NCBI GenBank assembly: GCA_965365655.1
Contig: CBDUCN010000206.1
Coordinates: forward strand, 1-9,675
DNA: 9,675 nucleotides
Origin: JBFHNV01 sp965365655
Lineage (GTDB): Bacteria; Pseudomonadota; Gammaproteobacteria; HK1
Direction of reading: 5' to 3'
Position numbers and translations under genes: made by a program. The notes beneath the pieces are model-generated. The model ran no database searches and had not been told where the DNA came from. It was given only the letters and a program-made list of their open reading frames with translations. Shown here in pieces: positions 1 to 7,029 of the stretch (its first letter is position 1; every line of letters starts with the position of its first letter).

Positions 1-2420
1 GGGCCGGCGTGGCGCGACTCGTCGACGGCGCGCAGCCGATCGCCGACCTCCGGCCACTGCTCCGCGACCCGCAACGCCTGCCCCCGGGTCATCCGCAGCA
101 GCGTCGACGGCTCGAGCGCGGTCACGGTCGCGTTGCGCACCGGGTCGCCCAGCAGCGCCGCCTCGCCGAAGATCTCGCCGTCGCGAAGCTCCGCGACGCG
201 CTCCGGCCGCGCGCCTTCGCCGCGGCGGGTGACGGCCAGGCGTCCGCGGCTGATCACGTACAGCGCATCGCCGCGATCGCCCTCCCCGATCACCACGTCG
301 CCGGGCAGGAAGGTCACCGGCCGTGCCTCCGCGGCCAGCGCGTGCAGGCTCTGCTCGGACAGTCCCCGGAACGCCGGCACCCGGCCCAGCAGCTCGCGCG
401 GCTGCGGGCCCGCGCCCTCTTCCGGCCGCGCGCGCTCGTCGTGCAGCGCCTCCAGGAGCCGGCGGCGCACGGTCGCGCCCGCCTTCGCGCCGAGCTGGCC
501 GTGCTGCACCTCGCGCTCGACGTCGCGCAGCGCCGCGACCAGCGCGGCGCGGCGGAAAGTGTGGTTCTCGAAGCGCTCGAACAGCTCCGGAAACTCCCGC
601 TGCACGCTCGCGAGGCGCGCGCGCCGGCGCGCGGCGCGCGCTGCGTACTGCCCGCGCAGCGCGTCCACCGTCGCGGCGCCGAGGTCGTCGTCGCGTCCCG
701 CGAGCGCGCTCAGCGCGGCCTCGGCCATGACCACGCCCGCGAAGTTGTGCTGCAGGTGCTGATCCAGGCGCATGGACTGGTAACGCGACAGCATTCCCGC
801 CGCCCAGTCGCGCTCGCGCAGCCAGCGCAGCGCCGCCGCCTCCAGGCGCCGGAACACGTTGCCCGAGCCCCGGCCCGGCGCGCCGCCCCCCTCCTGGTCG
901 CGCAGCAGCAGATCGCGCAGCTCCAGGTACGCGTACTGGTCGATCGCGCGGCACTCGTAGAGCGCGTCCAGCGCGCCCGCCTCCGCGCGCAGCGCGGTGA
1001 GCTGCGCGGCGCGCCCCGCGGCGGGCGTGGCCGCGCCGGTCCCCTGCTCCGGCGCCAGCGCCTGGACCAGCGAGCGCACGAGGCGGTGATGGACGCCGGC
1101 CGAGATGATGCCGTCGCCGCGGAAGGACTCGAGGGTCCGCTCCGCGCTCTCCCGCGCGTCCAGCAGCGCCTCGTCGCGCTCCGCGAGGTCGTCGCCGCGC
1201 AGCCGGTCCATGCCCAGGCGGCGCATCAGCGGGCGCAGCGTGGACGCGTTCACCAGCAGCGTGAACAGCACCACCCCCACCGTCACGTCGAGCACCAGCT
1301 GACGCGCGGGCAGGGTGTCCGGGATCGAGAGCGCGATGGCGACGGCGAGGCCGCCCTTGAGACCGCCCCACCACATGATGTGGCGTTCCGCGGGGGCGAC
1401 GCCCGGCAGCCCGAACACCCGCGTCGTCAGCGGCACCAGCCCGTAGACCGCGACCGCGCGCGCCGCATGCACCAGGACCAGCGCCGCGAGGATCAGCGGC
1501 CAGCGCGCGAGCAGCGAGCCCACGTCCACCGCGAGACCGACCAGCAGGAACAGCAGCGCGTTGCACGCGAAGGCCAGCAGCTCCCAGGTCTCGCCCAGCA
1601 CCTGTCGGGTGTCGCGGGTGATGCGCGTCACGCCCAGTGCGCCGAACGCGATGGACGCACCTACCGCGCCCATGACCCCCGACACGTGCGCGCCGTGCTC
1701 GGCGACGATGAAGCTCAGATACGCGGTGGCCACCGACATCGCGAGCAGCGCCGGCGGCGGGCTGCGCAGCCGGTAGCTCAGCTCGCTCGCCAGCGCGCCG
1801 ATCGCGACGCCCAGCAACGCGCCGCCGACGAACACCACGACGAAGCGCGGCACTGCCGCGAGCAGCGTCGCGAGCGAGGGCGCCTCGCCGGACAGCGCGA
1901 GCGCGAGCAGCAGCCCGAAGACCACGATCGCCGTCGCGTCGTTGAACAGCGACTCGCCTTCGACCAGCACGCCGAGGCGCGCGGGCGCCCCCACCTCGCG
2001 GAACAGCGCCACCACCGCGACCGGGTCGGTGGCCGAGATCAGCGCGCCGAACAGCAGCGCCACGAGCAGGTCCAGCCCCGCCAGCCACCACAGCCCCAGC
2101 CCGACGATGGCGGTGGACAGCATCAGCGCCGGCACCGCCAGCGTGAGCACCGGCACGAGGTTCTTCAGCAGGCGGCGGGTGTCCAGGTTCAGGCCGGACT
2201 CGAAGACCAGCACCGGCAGCAGCACGAAGAACACGAGATCCGGGCTGAGCCGTAGATCTTCCAGATGCGCGGCCGCAGGCCAGCGGCGCGCGAGCTCCGC
2301 GAGCGCCATGCCCGCCAGCACCAGCGCGACGCTGTCCGGGATCGGCACGTGCCGGAACAGGCCGGCGAGCAGCACCGCCAGGACCAGCAGTCCCGCGGCG
2401 AGGAGGACGATCTCAGCCAA
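1..2420 (-). CDS. CPA1-family Na+/H+ antiporter with C-terminal cNMP-binding domain (3' end outside window)
   Basis: An inner-membrane cation/proton antiporter, probably exchanging Na+ (or K+) for H+. The minus-strand frame is open from TTG at 2420 to the window edge, about 806 codons. Hydrophobic segments fill residues 1 to about 405 and carry CPA1 signatures: VFESGLNLD near residue 77, ISATDPVAV at 128-136, EGESLFND at 154-161 with the Asn-Asp pair at 160-161, and WWGGLKGG at 350-357. That last motif has Lys355 where many relatives have Arg. Residues about 408-680 are hydrophilic, charged and helical. Residues about 690-800 look like a cyclic-nucleotide-binding domain, with FGEAALLGD at 751-759 and Arg762 in the phosphate-binding cassette. 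The same order of parts is known in plant SOS1 and some bacterial NhaP relatives. The TTG start overlaps the upstream stop by 8 bases, implying translational coupling; the next in-frame ATG is near residue 28 and would cut the first membrane helix. The family is certain, the ion and the ligand are not. Confidence 0.9.
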   Translation of the reverse strand, partial: MAEIVLLAAGLLVLAVLLAGLFRHVPIPDSVALVLAGMALAELARRWPAAAHLEDLRLSPDLVFFVLLPVLVFESGLNLDTRRLLKNLVPVLTLAVPALMLSTAIVGLGLWWLAGLDLLVALLFGALISATDPVAVVALFREVGAPARLGVLVEGESLFNDATAIVVFGLLLALALSGEAPSLATLLAAVPRFVVVFVGGALLGVAIGALASELSYRLRSPPPALLAMSVATAYLSFIVAEHGAHVSGVMGAVGASIAFGALGVTRITRDTRQVLGETWELLAFACNALLFLLVGLAVDVGSLLARWPLILAALVLVHAARAVAVYGLVPLTTRVFGLPGVAPAERHIMWWGGLKGGLAVAIALSIPDTLPARQLVLDVTVGVVLFTLLVNASTLRPLMRRLGMDRLRGDDLAERDEALLDARESAERTLESFRGDGIISAGVHHRLVRSLVQALAPEQGTGAATPAAGRAAQLTALRAEAGALDALYECRAIDQYAYLELRDLLLRDQEGGGAPGRGSGNVFRRLEAAALRWLRERDWAAGMLSRYQSMRLDQHLQHNFAGVVMAEAALSALAGRDDDLGAATVDALRGQYAARAARRRARLASVQREFPELFERFENHTFRRAALVAALRDVEREVQHGQLGAKAGATVRRRLLEALHDERARPEEGAGPQPRELLGRVPAFRGLSEQSLHALAAEARPVTFLPGDVVIGEGDRGDALYVISRGRLAVTRRGEGARPERVAELRDGEIFGEAALLGDPVRNATVTALEPSTLLRMTRGQALRVAEQWPEVGDRLRAVDESRHAG

Positions 2421-4041
2421 CGCGCGCCCGGGCGTCCCGCTGCCAGTCCGCGACGCGCGCCAGCGCAGCGACGGGGCGCTCGCGCGTCACCTCCAGGCGC
2501 CCGCGCAGCACGCGCCCGCGGTTGCCGTCCAGGCTCAGCCAGTCGCCTTCGCCGAGCGCCGCATCGCCGATGCGGCAGCGCCGCGCCAGCGGATCCACCT
2601 GCAGCGCGGCGCACCCCACCAGGCACACCTTGTCGAGCTGGCGCGCGACCACCGCGGCGTGCGACGTGCGCCCCCCGCGGGCGGTGAGGATGCCGCGGGC
2701 GGCCGCCATGCCGGCGATGTCCTCGGTGGCCATCTCCTCGCGCACCAGCACCACCGGGTCGCCCGCCGCGGCGAGCGCGGCCGCGCGCTCGCTGTCGAGC
2801 GCGATCCGCCCGCTCACGACGCCCATGCTCGCGGGCGTCGCGCTCGCGAGCTCCGGCACGTCGGCGCCGGCCGCGAGGGACACCCGCTCGAGCGCGTCCA
2901 GGTCCAGCGGCGCGAGGCGCTCGAGCGCGGTGGGCACGTCGATCAGCCCCTCGTCGACCAGGTCCAGCGCGACGTGCAGCGCCGCCCACGGCGTGCGCTT
3001 GCCGCTGCGCGTCTGCAGCAGCCACAGCTCGCCGTCCTGCACGGTGAACTCGAAGTCCTGCAGATCGCCGAACTCGCTCTCCAGCAGCCGCTTCACGCGC
3101 GCGAGGCGCGCATGCACGTCGGGCAGCAGCGCCTCCAGGCGCCCGGCGTCGGTGACCTCGCGCCGGCCGGAGACCACGTCCTCGCCCTGCGCGTTGAACA
3201 GGAAGTCGAGGTACAGCTCGTTGACCCCGCTCGCCGGGTCGCGCGTGAAGCCCACGCCGGAGCCCGAGGTTCCGCCGCCGTTGCCGAACACCATCGCCTG
3301 CACCACCACGGCCGTGCCCAGCGCGTCGTCGATGCCGTGCATGCGGCGGTAGGTCGCGGCCTTCTCGGCGCGCCAGGAGCGGAACACCGCCGCGGTGCAC
3401 GCGCGGAGCTGCGCCATCGGGTCCTGCGGGAAGCCCGCGCCGTGCAGGCCGTTCGCGTGCTCCAGCGCGTCGCGGGCGAGCCGGCGCAGCGCCGGCGCGT
3501 CGAGGTCGCGGGTGGACGCGAACAGCCCGGGCTCCAGGTAGCGCTCCGCGAGCGCATCGAACCCGGCGCCCGCGCGACCGTGGACGACGCCGGCATAGGA
3601 CTCCACCAGCCGGCGGTACGAGTCCCACGCGAGGCGGGGGTTGCCGGTGACGCGCAGCAGACCGTGCACCGTGACGTCGTTGAGCCCGACGTTGAGCACC
3701 GACTCCATCATCCCGGGCATGGACACGGGCGCACCGGAGCGCACCGACACCAGTAGCGGCCGGCGACGGCTGCCGAAGGTGCGCCCCGTGACCTCCTCGA
3801 GCCGCCGCACGTTCACGGCCAGCAGTTCGTCCAGGTCGTCGGGCAGACGCCCGCCCGCCTCGAGCACGCGCCGGCACACGCCGGTCCCGATCACGAAGGC
3901 CGGCGGCACGGGCAGCCCGGCGCCGTCCATGCGCATCAGGTTGTAGGCCTTCGCGCCGACCGTGCGCGGCGTCACGCCCCGGGTGTCGGAACGCCCGCCG
4001 CCGATGAACACCACGTCGCGCTCGCCGCCGGAGCCCGTCAT
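2413..4041 (-). CDS. Truncated pyruvate phosphate dikinase-like protein: ATP-binding and phospho-His domains only
   Basis: This 542-residue protein matches the front part of pyruvate phosphate dikinase (PPDK). The ATP-grasp region covers about residues 25-350: GAKAYNLMRMDGAGLPVPPAFV at the start, VSVRSGAPVSMPGMM at 98-112, GFTRDPASG at 264-272, NAQGEDVV at 283-290, and the ATP-site end motif LLQTRSGKRT at 341-350. The swivelling phosphotransfer domain follows, with GGRTSHAAVVAR at 456-467 and the catalytic His461. The protein ends about 80 residues later, while family members are usually 870-900 residues. The C-terminal PEP/pyruvate-binding barrel is missing. It can be expected to autophosphorylate on His461, but the acceptor is unknown, so it may act on another substrate or with a separate partner. 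ATG at 4041 overlaps the upstream stop as ATGA, with GGGGCAGG just before it; the open frame extends upstream only as a shadow of the previous gene. Confidence 0.88.
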   Translation of the reverse strand: MTGSGGERDVVFIGGGRSDTRGVTPRTVGAKAYNLMRMDGAGLPVPPAFVIGTGVCRRVLEAGGRLPDDLDELLAVNVRRLEEVTGRTFGSRRRPLLVSVRSGAPVSMPGMMESVLNVGLNDVTVHGLLRVTGNPRLAWDSYRRLVESYAGVVHGRAGAGFDALAERYLEPGLFASTRDLDAPALRRLARDALEHANGLHGAGFPQDPMAQLRACTAAVFRSWRAEKAATYRRMHGIDDALGTAVVVQAMVFGNGGGTSGSGVGFTRDPASGVNELYLDFLFNAQGEDVVSGRREVTDAGRLEALLPDVHARLARVKRLLESEFGDLQDFEFTVQDGELWLLQTRSGKRTPWAALHVALDLVDEGLIDVPTALERLAPLDLDALERVSLAAGADVPELASATPASMGVVSGRIALDSERAAALAAAGDPVVLVREEMATEDIAGMAAARGILTARGGRTSHAAVVARQLDKVCLVGCAALQVDPLARRCRIGDAALGEGDWLSLDGNRGRVLRGRLEVTRERPVAALARVADWQRDARARVG

Positions 4042-5972
4042 GGCATGACCTGCCCCATCACCCGCTCGCGCAGCATCAGCACCGAGCGCGCGCTGGCGTC
4101 CGCCGCCTTCTCCAGCCGCTTGCCGATCAGCGAGAGCAGGTGGAGCTGACGGTGCTCGGCGCCCTCGTTGATCAGCGTGAGGATCACCTCGCGCTCCAGC
4201 GCGTCGGTCTGGTGCTCCAGCGTCACGATGCCGTCCACGCACTCGAGAAAGTCGCGCAGATCCTCGCGTGCGCCGCCGCGCTCGACGTGGCGCGCGCTCT
4301 CCAGCGCGCTCACCAGGCGCCGCGCGCTCTCCACGACCCGCTCGGCGAGCCCGAGCAGCGGCGGGAACAGCGCCGCCGGGGTCGCCACCGCGGGCAGCAG
4401 CGGCAGCAGGCACGCGGCGTCCTCGAGGTGATCGGCCACGTCGTCCATCTCGTGGGCGAGGCCCGAGAAGAAGCCACGCTCCACGGCGTGCGGCTGCACC
4501 TCCCGCACCTTCATCACGAGCTCGTCGGCCCGCGTCTCCCAGCGCTTGGCGCGGCGCGCGGCCAGCTCCAGCGCATCCGCGCGGCCGCCGGAGCGCGCGA
4601 GCAGCAGGCCGTCACGCACCGCGCCGGCGAGGTCGACGGCCAGCGCCGCGTGGTCGGCCAGCAGCGAGAAGAAGCCCTGCTCGGCGCTCGCCATGCGCTC
4701 CATCAGGTCCGCCTTCAGCTCGTCGCGCACCAGCCGCGAGGACCGGCCCTGCAGCAGACCGGTCGCGGTGGTGCGCAGCACGAACTGCAGGTGCGCGATC
4801 ACCGTCTCGCGCCCGAGCACCCGGTCGAGGCGCTCGCCGTAGCGCACCGGCGCCGTGCCGGCCGCCTCCAGCGCGTCGTAGATGAGACGCTCGCCGCCCA
4901 GCTCCAGGAAGCCGCGGTGGCCCAGATCGTTGCGCGCCGCCCACGTGAGCAGCGCGATCACGTCGCGCATGCGCAGGAACTGGCGCAGCCGCTTGCGCGC
5001 CTTGTTCCAGTCGATCAGGAACACGATCCGCGAGCCGAGGAACTCGAGGTGGCGCTCCAGCGCCGCGGCATCCGGCGCGTCGTGCACGCCGCTGCACAGG
5101 TAGTAGCGGTCGGACTCCTCGAGGCCCTCGGCGCTGCGCGCGCGGTCGTCCTCCCAGGCCACGCCGGCGTCGTCGAACAGGCTCTTGAAGAAGGCCGCGC
5201 GGCGCGGGTGGATGTCGGTGTACGTGATCGTGGTGCGCAGGCCCTCGACGTGCACCACCAGCACGTGCGCGTCGGTGGTGCCGATGTCGTTCTGGATCAC
5301 CAGCCTGCCGCCGCTGCGGGTCGCCGTGGTGCCGAGCCCCGGATGGTCGAACTTCAGCGGCGCGGTCGCGTTCAGGCCGCGCATGAACGCGCGCACGCGC
5401 GCGCGGTCGGTCTCCCCGAGGCCGTAGACCTGGGCGCCGTCCAGGCTCTCCTGCGCGAGCCCCGCCTGCAGGCGGTTCAAGGCCTTGTGCAGGTCCATCA
5501 CCAGCAGGTGAAGGCTGTCGCCGCGCTCGCGCCGCGCGTGCGTGATCGCCCCCACGTAGTCCTCGGCCACCCGCTCGCCGTCGGGGCGGCCCGCGGCGAC
5601 GAGGCGCGCGAGCCGGCGCTCACCCTCCACGCCCTCGCCGCTGCCGGCGAGCGGCGCGAGCATGTCGCGGATGTCCGCCTCGATCGCGTCGTGCAGCTTC
5701 TCGGCGTGCGGGATCAGATAGCCGCCGCCGTCAGCGCGGCGGCTGCCCGGCACCACCTGGTCCAGGGACGGATCGTCCACGCCGCCAGCCTCGCGCTCGG
5801 GGCGCAGGTCGCCGGCCGGCGCGCCGGGGTCGCGCGCGTGCTGGCGCGCCGCCTGCAGCAGCGTGAAGCGGTACTTGACGCGGTCGTTGGCGGCGAGCGC
5901 GGCGTTGACCTGCTGCGGCCGCAGCAGCGCGTCCTCGCCGAGCACGTCGATGATCTGGGCCTTGGCGACCAT
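4038..5972 (-). CDS. Protein of unknown function with C-terminal PhoU-like/DUF47 domain
   Basis: A 644-residue soluble protein with no signal peptide or membrane helix. The C-terminal part, about residues 425-640, is all-helical and resembles the PhoU-like DUF47 proteins that accompany Pit-type phosphate carriers. It has the acidic metal-binding style motifs ETRADELV and FFSGLAHEMDDVADHLEDA, and a second helical repeat around LEHQTDALEREV. The N-terminal part, about 1-425, is not a family I can name. It includes a mixed segment with VIQNDIGTTDAHVLVVHVEG and a basic stretch IDWNKARKRLRQFLRMRD. DUF47 proteins are normally only about 200-220 residues, so this is a large fusion. It is the first gene of the operon and overlaps the PPDK-like gene by 4 bases (ATGA). 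The start at 5972 lies about 31 bases after the inferred transcription start, with only a modest ribosome site (GGGACAGG). A role in phosphate or phosphotransfer control is inference. Confidence 0.8.
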   Translation of the reverse strand: MVAKAQIIDVLGEDALLRPQQVNAALAANDRVKYRFTLLQAARQHARDPGAPAGDLRPEREAGGVDDPSLDQVVPGSRRADGGGYLIPHAEKLHDAIEADIRDMLAPLAGSGEGVEGERRLARLVAAGRPDGERVAEDYVGAITHARRERGDSLHLLVMDLHKALNRLQAGLAQESLDGAQVYGLGETDRARVRAFMRGLNATAPLKFDHPGLGTTATRSGGRLVIQNDIGTTDAHVLVVHVEGLRTTITYTDIHPRRAAFFKSLFDDAGVAWEDDRARSAEGLEESDRYYLCSGVHDAPDAAALERHLEFLGSRIVFLIDWNKARKRLRQFLRMRDVIALLTWAARNDLGHRGFLELGGERLIYDALEAAGTAPVRYGERLDRVLGRETVIAHLQFVLRTTATGLLQGRSSRLVRDELKADLMERMASAEQGFFSLLADHAALAVDLAGAVRDGLLLARSGGRADALELAARRAKRWETRADELVMKVREVQPHAVERGFFSGLAHEMDDVADHLEDAACLLPLLPAVATPAALFPPLLGLAERVVESARRLVSALESARHVERGGAREDLRDFLECVDGIVTLEHQTDALEREVILTLINEGAEHRQLHLLSLIGKRLEKAADASARSVLMLRERVMGQVMP

Positions 5973-6010
5973 GCCTGTCCCGGAAGTCAGCGCGTGGCTG
6001 CGCCCCGCTG

Positions 6011-6016
6011 ATTACA
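6011..6016 (-). promoter_or_regulatory. -10 element of the DUF47/PPDK/antiporter operon
   Basis: On the minus strand this reads TGTAAT, one base from TATAAT, in an otherwise GC-dominated stretch. Transcription would start near 6004, giving a leader of about 31 bases before the ATG at 5972. No good -35 hexamer lies 16-18 bases upstream, which fits an activator-dependent promoter. Confidence 0.55.
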
Positions 6017-6017
6017 T

Positions 6018-6030
6018 CCGCACGGTGCGG
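6018..6030. repeat. Short inverted repeat in promoter spacer
   Basis: ccgcac-g-gtgcgg: 6-base arms around one base, lying between the Fnr-type box and the -10 element. It could be an operator for a second regulator or chance in GC-rich DNA. Confidence 0.3.
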
Positions 6031-6038
6031 CGCGGTCG

Positions 6039-6052
6039 TTGCGCTGGATCAA
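6039..6052 (-). promoter_or_regulatory. Fnr/FixK (Crp-Fnr family) type binding site
   Basis: The minus strand reads TTGATCCAGCGCAA. It fits TTG(A/C)-N6-(G/T)CAA, the pattern of FixK2-like regulators, and one half matches the Fnr half-site TTGAT exactly. Its centre is 6045.5. With the -10 element at 6016-6011 and a start at 6004, the centre falls at -41.5 and the gap between box and -10 is 22 bases, the standard class II activator layout. This suggests the operon is switched on at low oxygen or by a related signal; the regulator itself is not in the window. Confidence 0.5.
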
Positions 6053-6074
6053 CTGCCCGCGCACCGGACGCGGC

Positions 6075-6106
6075 CCCCGGGCGGGCGCCGCGGCGCCCGC
6101 CCGGGG
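6075..6106 (-). terminator. 32-base perfect GC palindrome after the Sec-glutaredoxin gene
   Basis: The two 16-base arms meet at 6090/6091 with no mismatch and consist only of G and C. The palindrome begins 21 bases after the stop codon of the glutaredoxin-DinB gene on the minus strand and lies before the promoter of the next operon. No T-run follows, so it is not a classic intrinsic terminator. It may end transcription in a GC-rich manner or protect the mRNA 3' end. Confidence 0.55.
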
Positions 6107-6127
6107 CAGCGCACGGTCGCCGCCCCG

Positions 6128-6892
6128 TCAGGTCTCGTCCCAGATGCGATCGGTGAGCGGCAGCCCCTCGATGTGCTCCGGCGTGAGCGGCGCCTGCGGC
6201 GTCACCCCCGCCTGCTCGAGCAGCGATTGCACCTGGCGCACGTGCTGCGTGGAGTGCCACACGGTGCGCTCCAGCATCTCGTGCAGCGTGGTCTCGCCGA
6301 AGTAGACCTCGATGCGCTGCGAGAAGTCGGCGCCGCGCGCGGCGTCCCACCAGCGCCGGAAGCGCTCACGCAGATCCGCGCCGAACGCGGCGATGTCGGC
6401 CGACGTTCGAAGCGCGTCCGGCGGCGGCGCCACCATCGCCTCGTAGGCCATCGGTTTGCCGCTTTCCTGCGCGTCCAGGAACGCGGTCGGGATCTGGAAC
6501 ACGTGGTGCAGCAGCACCTTCCAGGATCGCGGGCGATTCGGCAGCTCGCGCTCGAGGCACTCGTCGGGCATCTGCCCGACCAGCGTCACCGCGTGGTCCA
6601 GCACGTCGAGGTAGCGCTCCGCGAGCGCGGCCGGCGACAGGGCCGGCCCCGTCTCCTCGTCCAGCGCCAGGAAGTCGACGACGTCCTTGATCACCTGCGC
6701 GTAGACGAACTCGTCGCCGCGCGACACGACTGGCACCGAGCGTGCGCCCAGCGCCTTAAGCGACTCGAGGCCGCCCTCGTCCCCCATCACGTTCACCGAC
6801 TCGAACTCGATCCCACGGACCGAGAGGTATTCCTTTACCCTGAGACAGCTCGTTCAGTGAGGTTGCCAGAAGACCTTGACCGGTTCGGGCAT
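6128..6892 (-). CDS. Selenoprotein: glutaredoxin-DinB fusion with in-frame TGA as Sec13
   Basis: A 254-residue protein if the TGA at 6856-6854 is read as selenocysteine. Residues 1-12 (MPEPVKVFWQPH) give the first beta strand of a glutaredoxin fold; residue 13 is the TGA codon, followed by T-S-C16. The redox motif is thus U-T-S-C in place of C-x-x-C. The glutaredoxin fold continues with VKEYLSVRGIEFESVNVMGD and the cis-proline motif SVPVV (Pro54), to about residue 77. Residues about 84-240 form a DinB-like four-helix domain with the usual metal-ligand histidines: His129/His130 in LLHHVF and His213 and His217 in WHSTQH. DinB-fold proteins include thiol-dependent transferases, so a selenol-based thiol transfer or detoxification reaction is a reasonable inference. 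The ATG at 6892 has GGAGG 5 bases upstream. The true stop is also TGA (6130-6128). Starting at GTG 6796 would remove the first strand and the active site. Confidence 0.85.
6821..6852 (-). promoter_or_regulatory. Putative bacterial SECIS element of the glutaredoxin-DinB gene
   Basis: Starting one base after the TGA, an apical stem GGGUA/UACCU (first pair G-U) closes a six-base loop AAGGAA. The loop begins about 19 bases after the TGA and carries two Gs. A lower stem CGAG/CUCG can form, with an 8-base bulge on the 5' side. Distance and loop Gs suit the bacterial SECIS model, but the fold is weaker than that of the UGSC gene. Confidence 0.5.
6854..6856 (-). other. Recoded TGA (selenocysteine codon, residue 13)
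   Basis: The in-frame TGA occupies exactly the position of the N-terminal active-site cysteine of glutaredoxins, three residues before Cys16. The reading frame is coherent glutaredoxin sequence on both sides, so a frameshift is not needed to explain it. Confidence 0.82.
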
Positions 6893-6897
6893 CGGAG

Positions 6898-6902
6898 CCT
6901 CC
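6898..6902 (-). promoter_or_regulatory. Ribosome binding site deciding the start of the glutaredoxin-DinB gene
   Basis: GGAGG on the minus strand, 5 bases before ATG 6892. Two further in-frame ATGs (6907 and 6904) lie immediately upstream but have only a weak GGAAC, so 6892 is preferred. Confidence 0.65.
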
Positions 6903-6910
6903 ATCATGAT

Positions 6911-6925
6911 GTTCCGGGGGGGAAC
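6911..6925. repeat. Inverted repeat in divergent intergenic region
   Basis: gttcc-N5-ggaac with a G-run between the arms, just upstream of the glutaredoxin-DinB ribosome site. It may be an operator or leader hairpin in the 137-base region (6893-7029) shared by the two divergent units. I see nothing else in this region besides the -10 element at 6994. Confidence 0.3.
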
Positions 6926-6993
6926 CTAACCGACCCGGCGTCGGGTGGCCAGGGGGAGCGCGGGCCGCGCGCGGCCGCGGCCAGCCGCGACGA

Positions 6994-6999
6994 TATACT
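6994..6999 (+). promoter_or_regulatory. -10 element for the plus-strand thioredoxin-fusion/UGSC unit
   Basis: TATACT stands out in GC-rich sequence and would start transcription near 7006, 24 bases before the ATG at 7030. There is no recognisable -35 hexamer, so an activator or alternative sigma factor may be involved. Confidence 0.45.
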
Positions 7000-7029
7000 C
7001 GCCGTCCCGACGCCGAACGGTGCCTGCCG

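Noticed and set aside
9..2255. Long plus-strand open frame of 748 codons
   Set aside because: It lies opposite the antiporter gene. The minus-strand frame contains clear CPA1 and cNMP-binding motifs, while this one is Arg/Gln/Ala-rich without any motif, as expected of antisense frames in GC-rich DNA.
1942..3756. Plus-strand frame of 604 codons, and the minus-strand frame 2189-3877
   Set aside because: Both are shadows of the antiporter and PPDK-like genes in other frames.
4140..6011. Plus-strand frame of 623 codons
   Set aside because: Antisense to the PhoU-like fusion gene and of low-complexity composition.
6128..6892. The TGA at 6854 as an inactivating nonsense mutation (pseudogene)
   Set aside because: It replaces precisely the redox cysteine, the rest of both domains is intact, and a second independent Sec gene is present next door.
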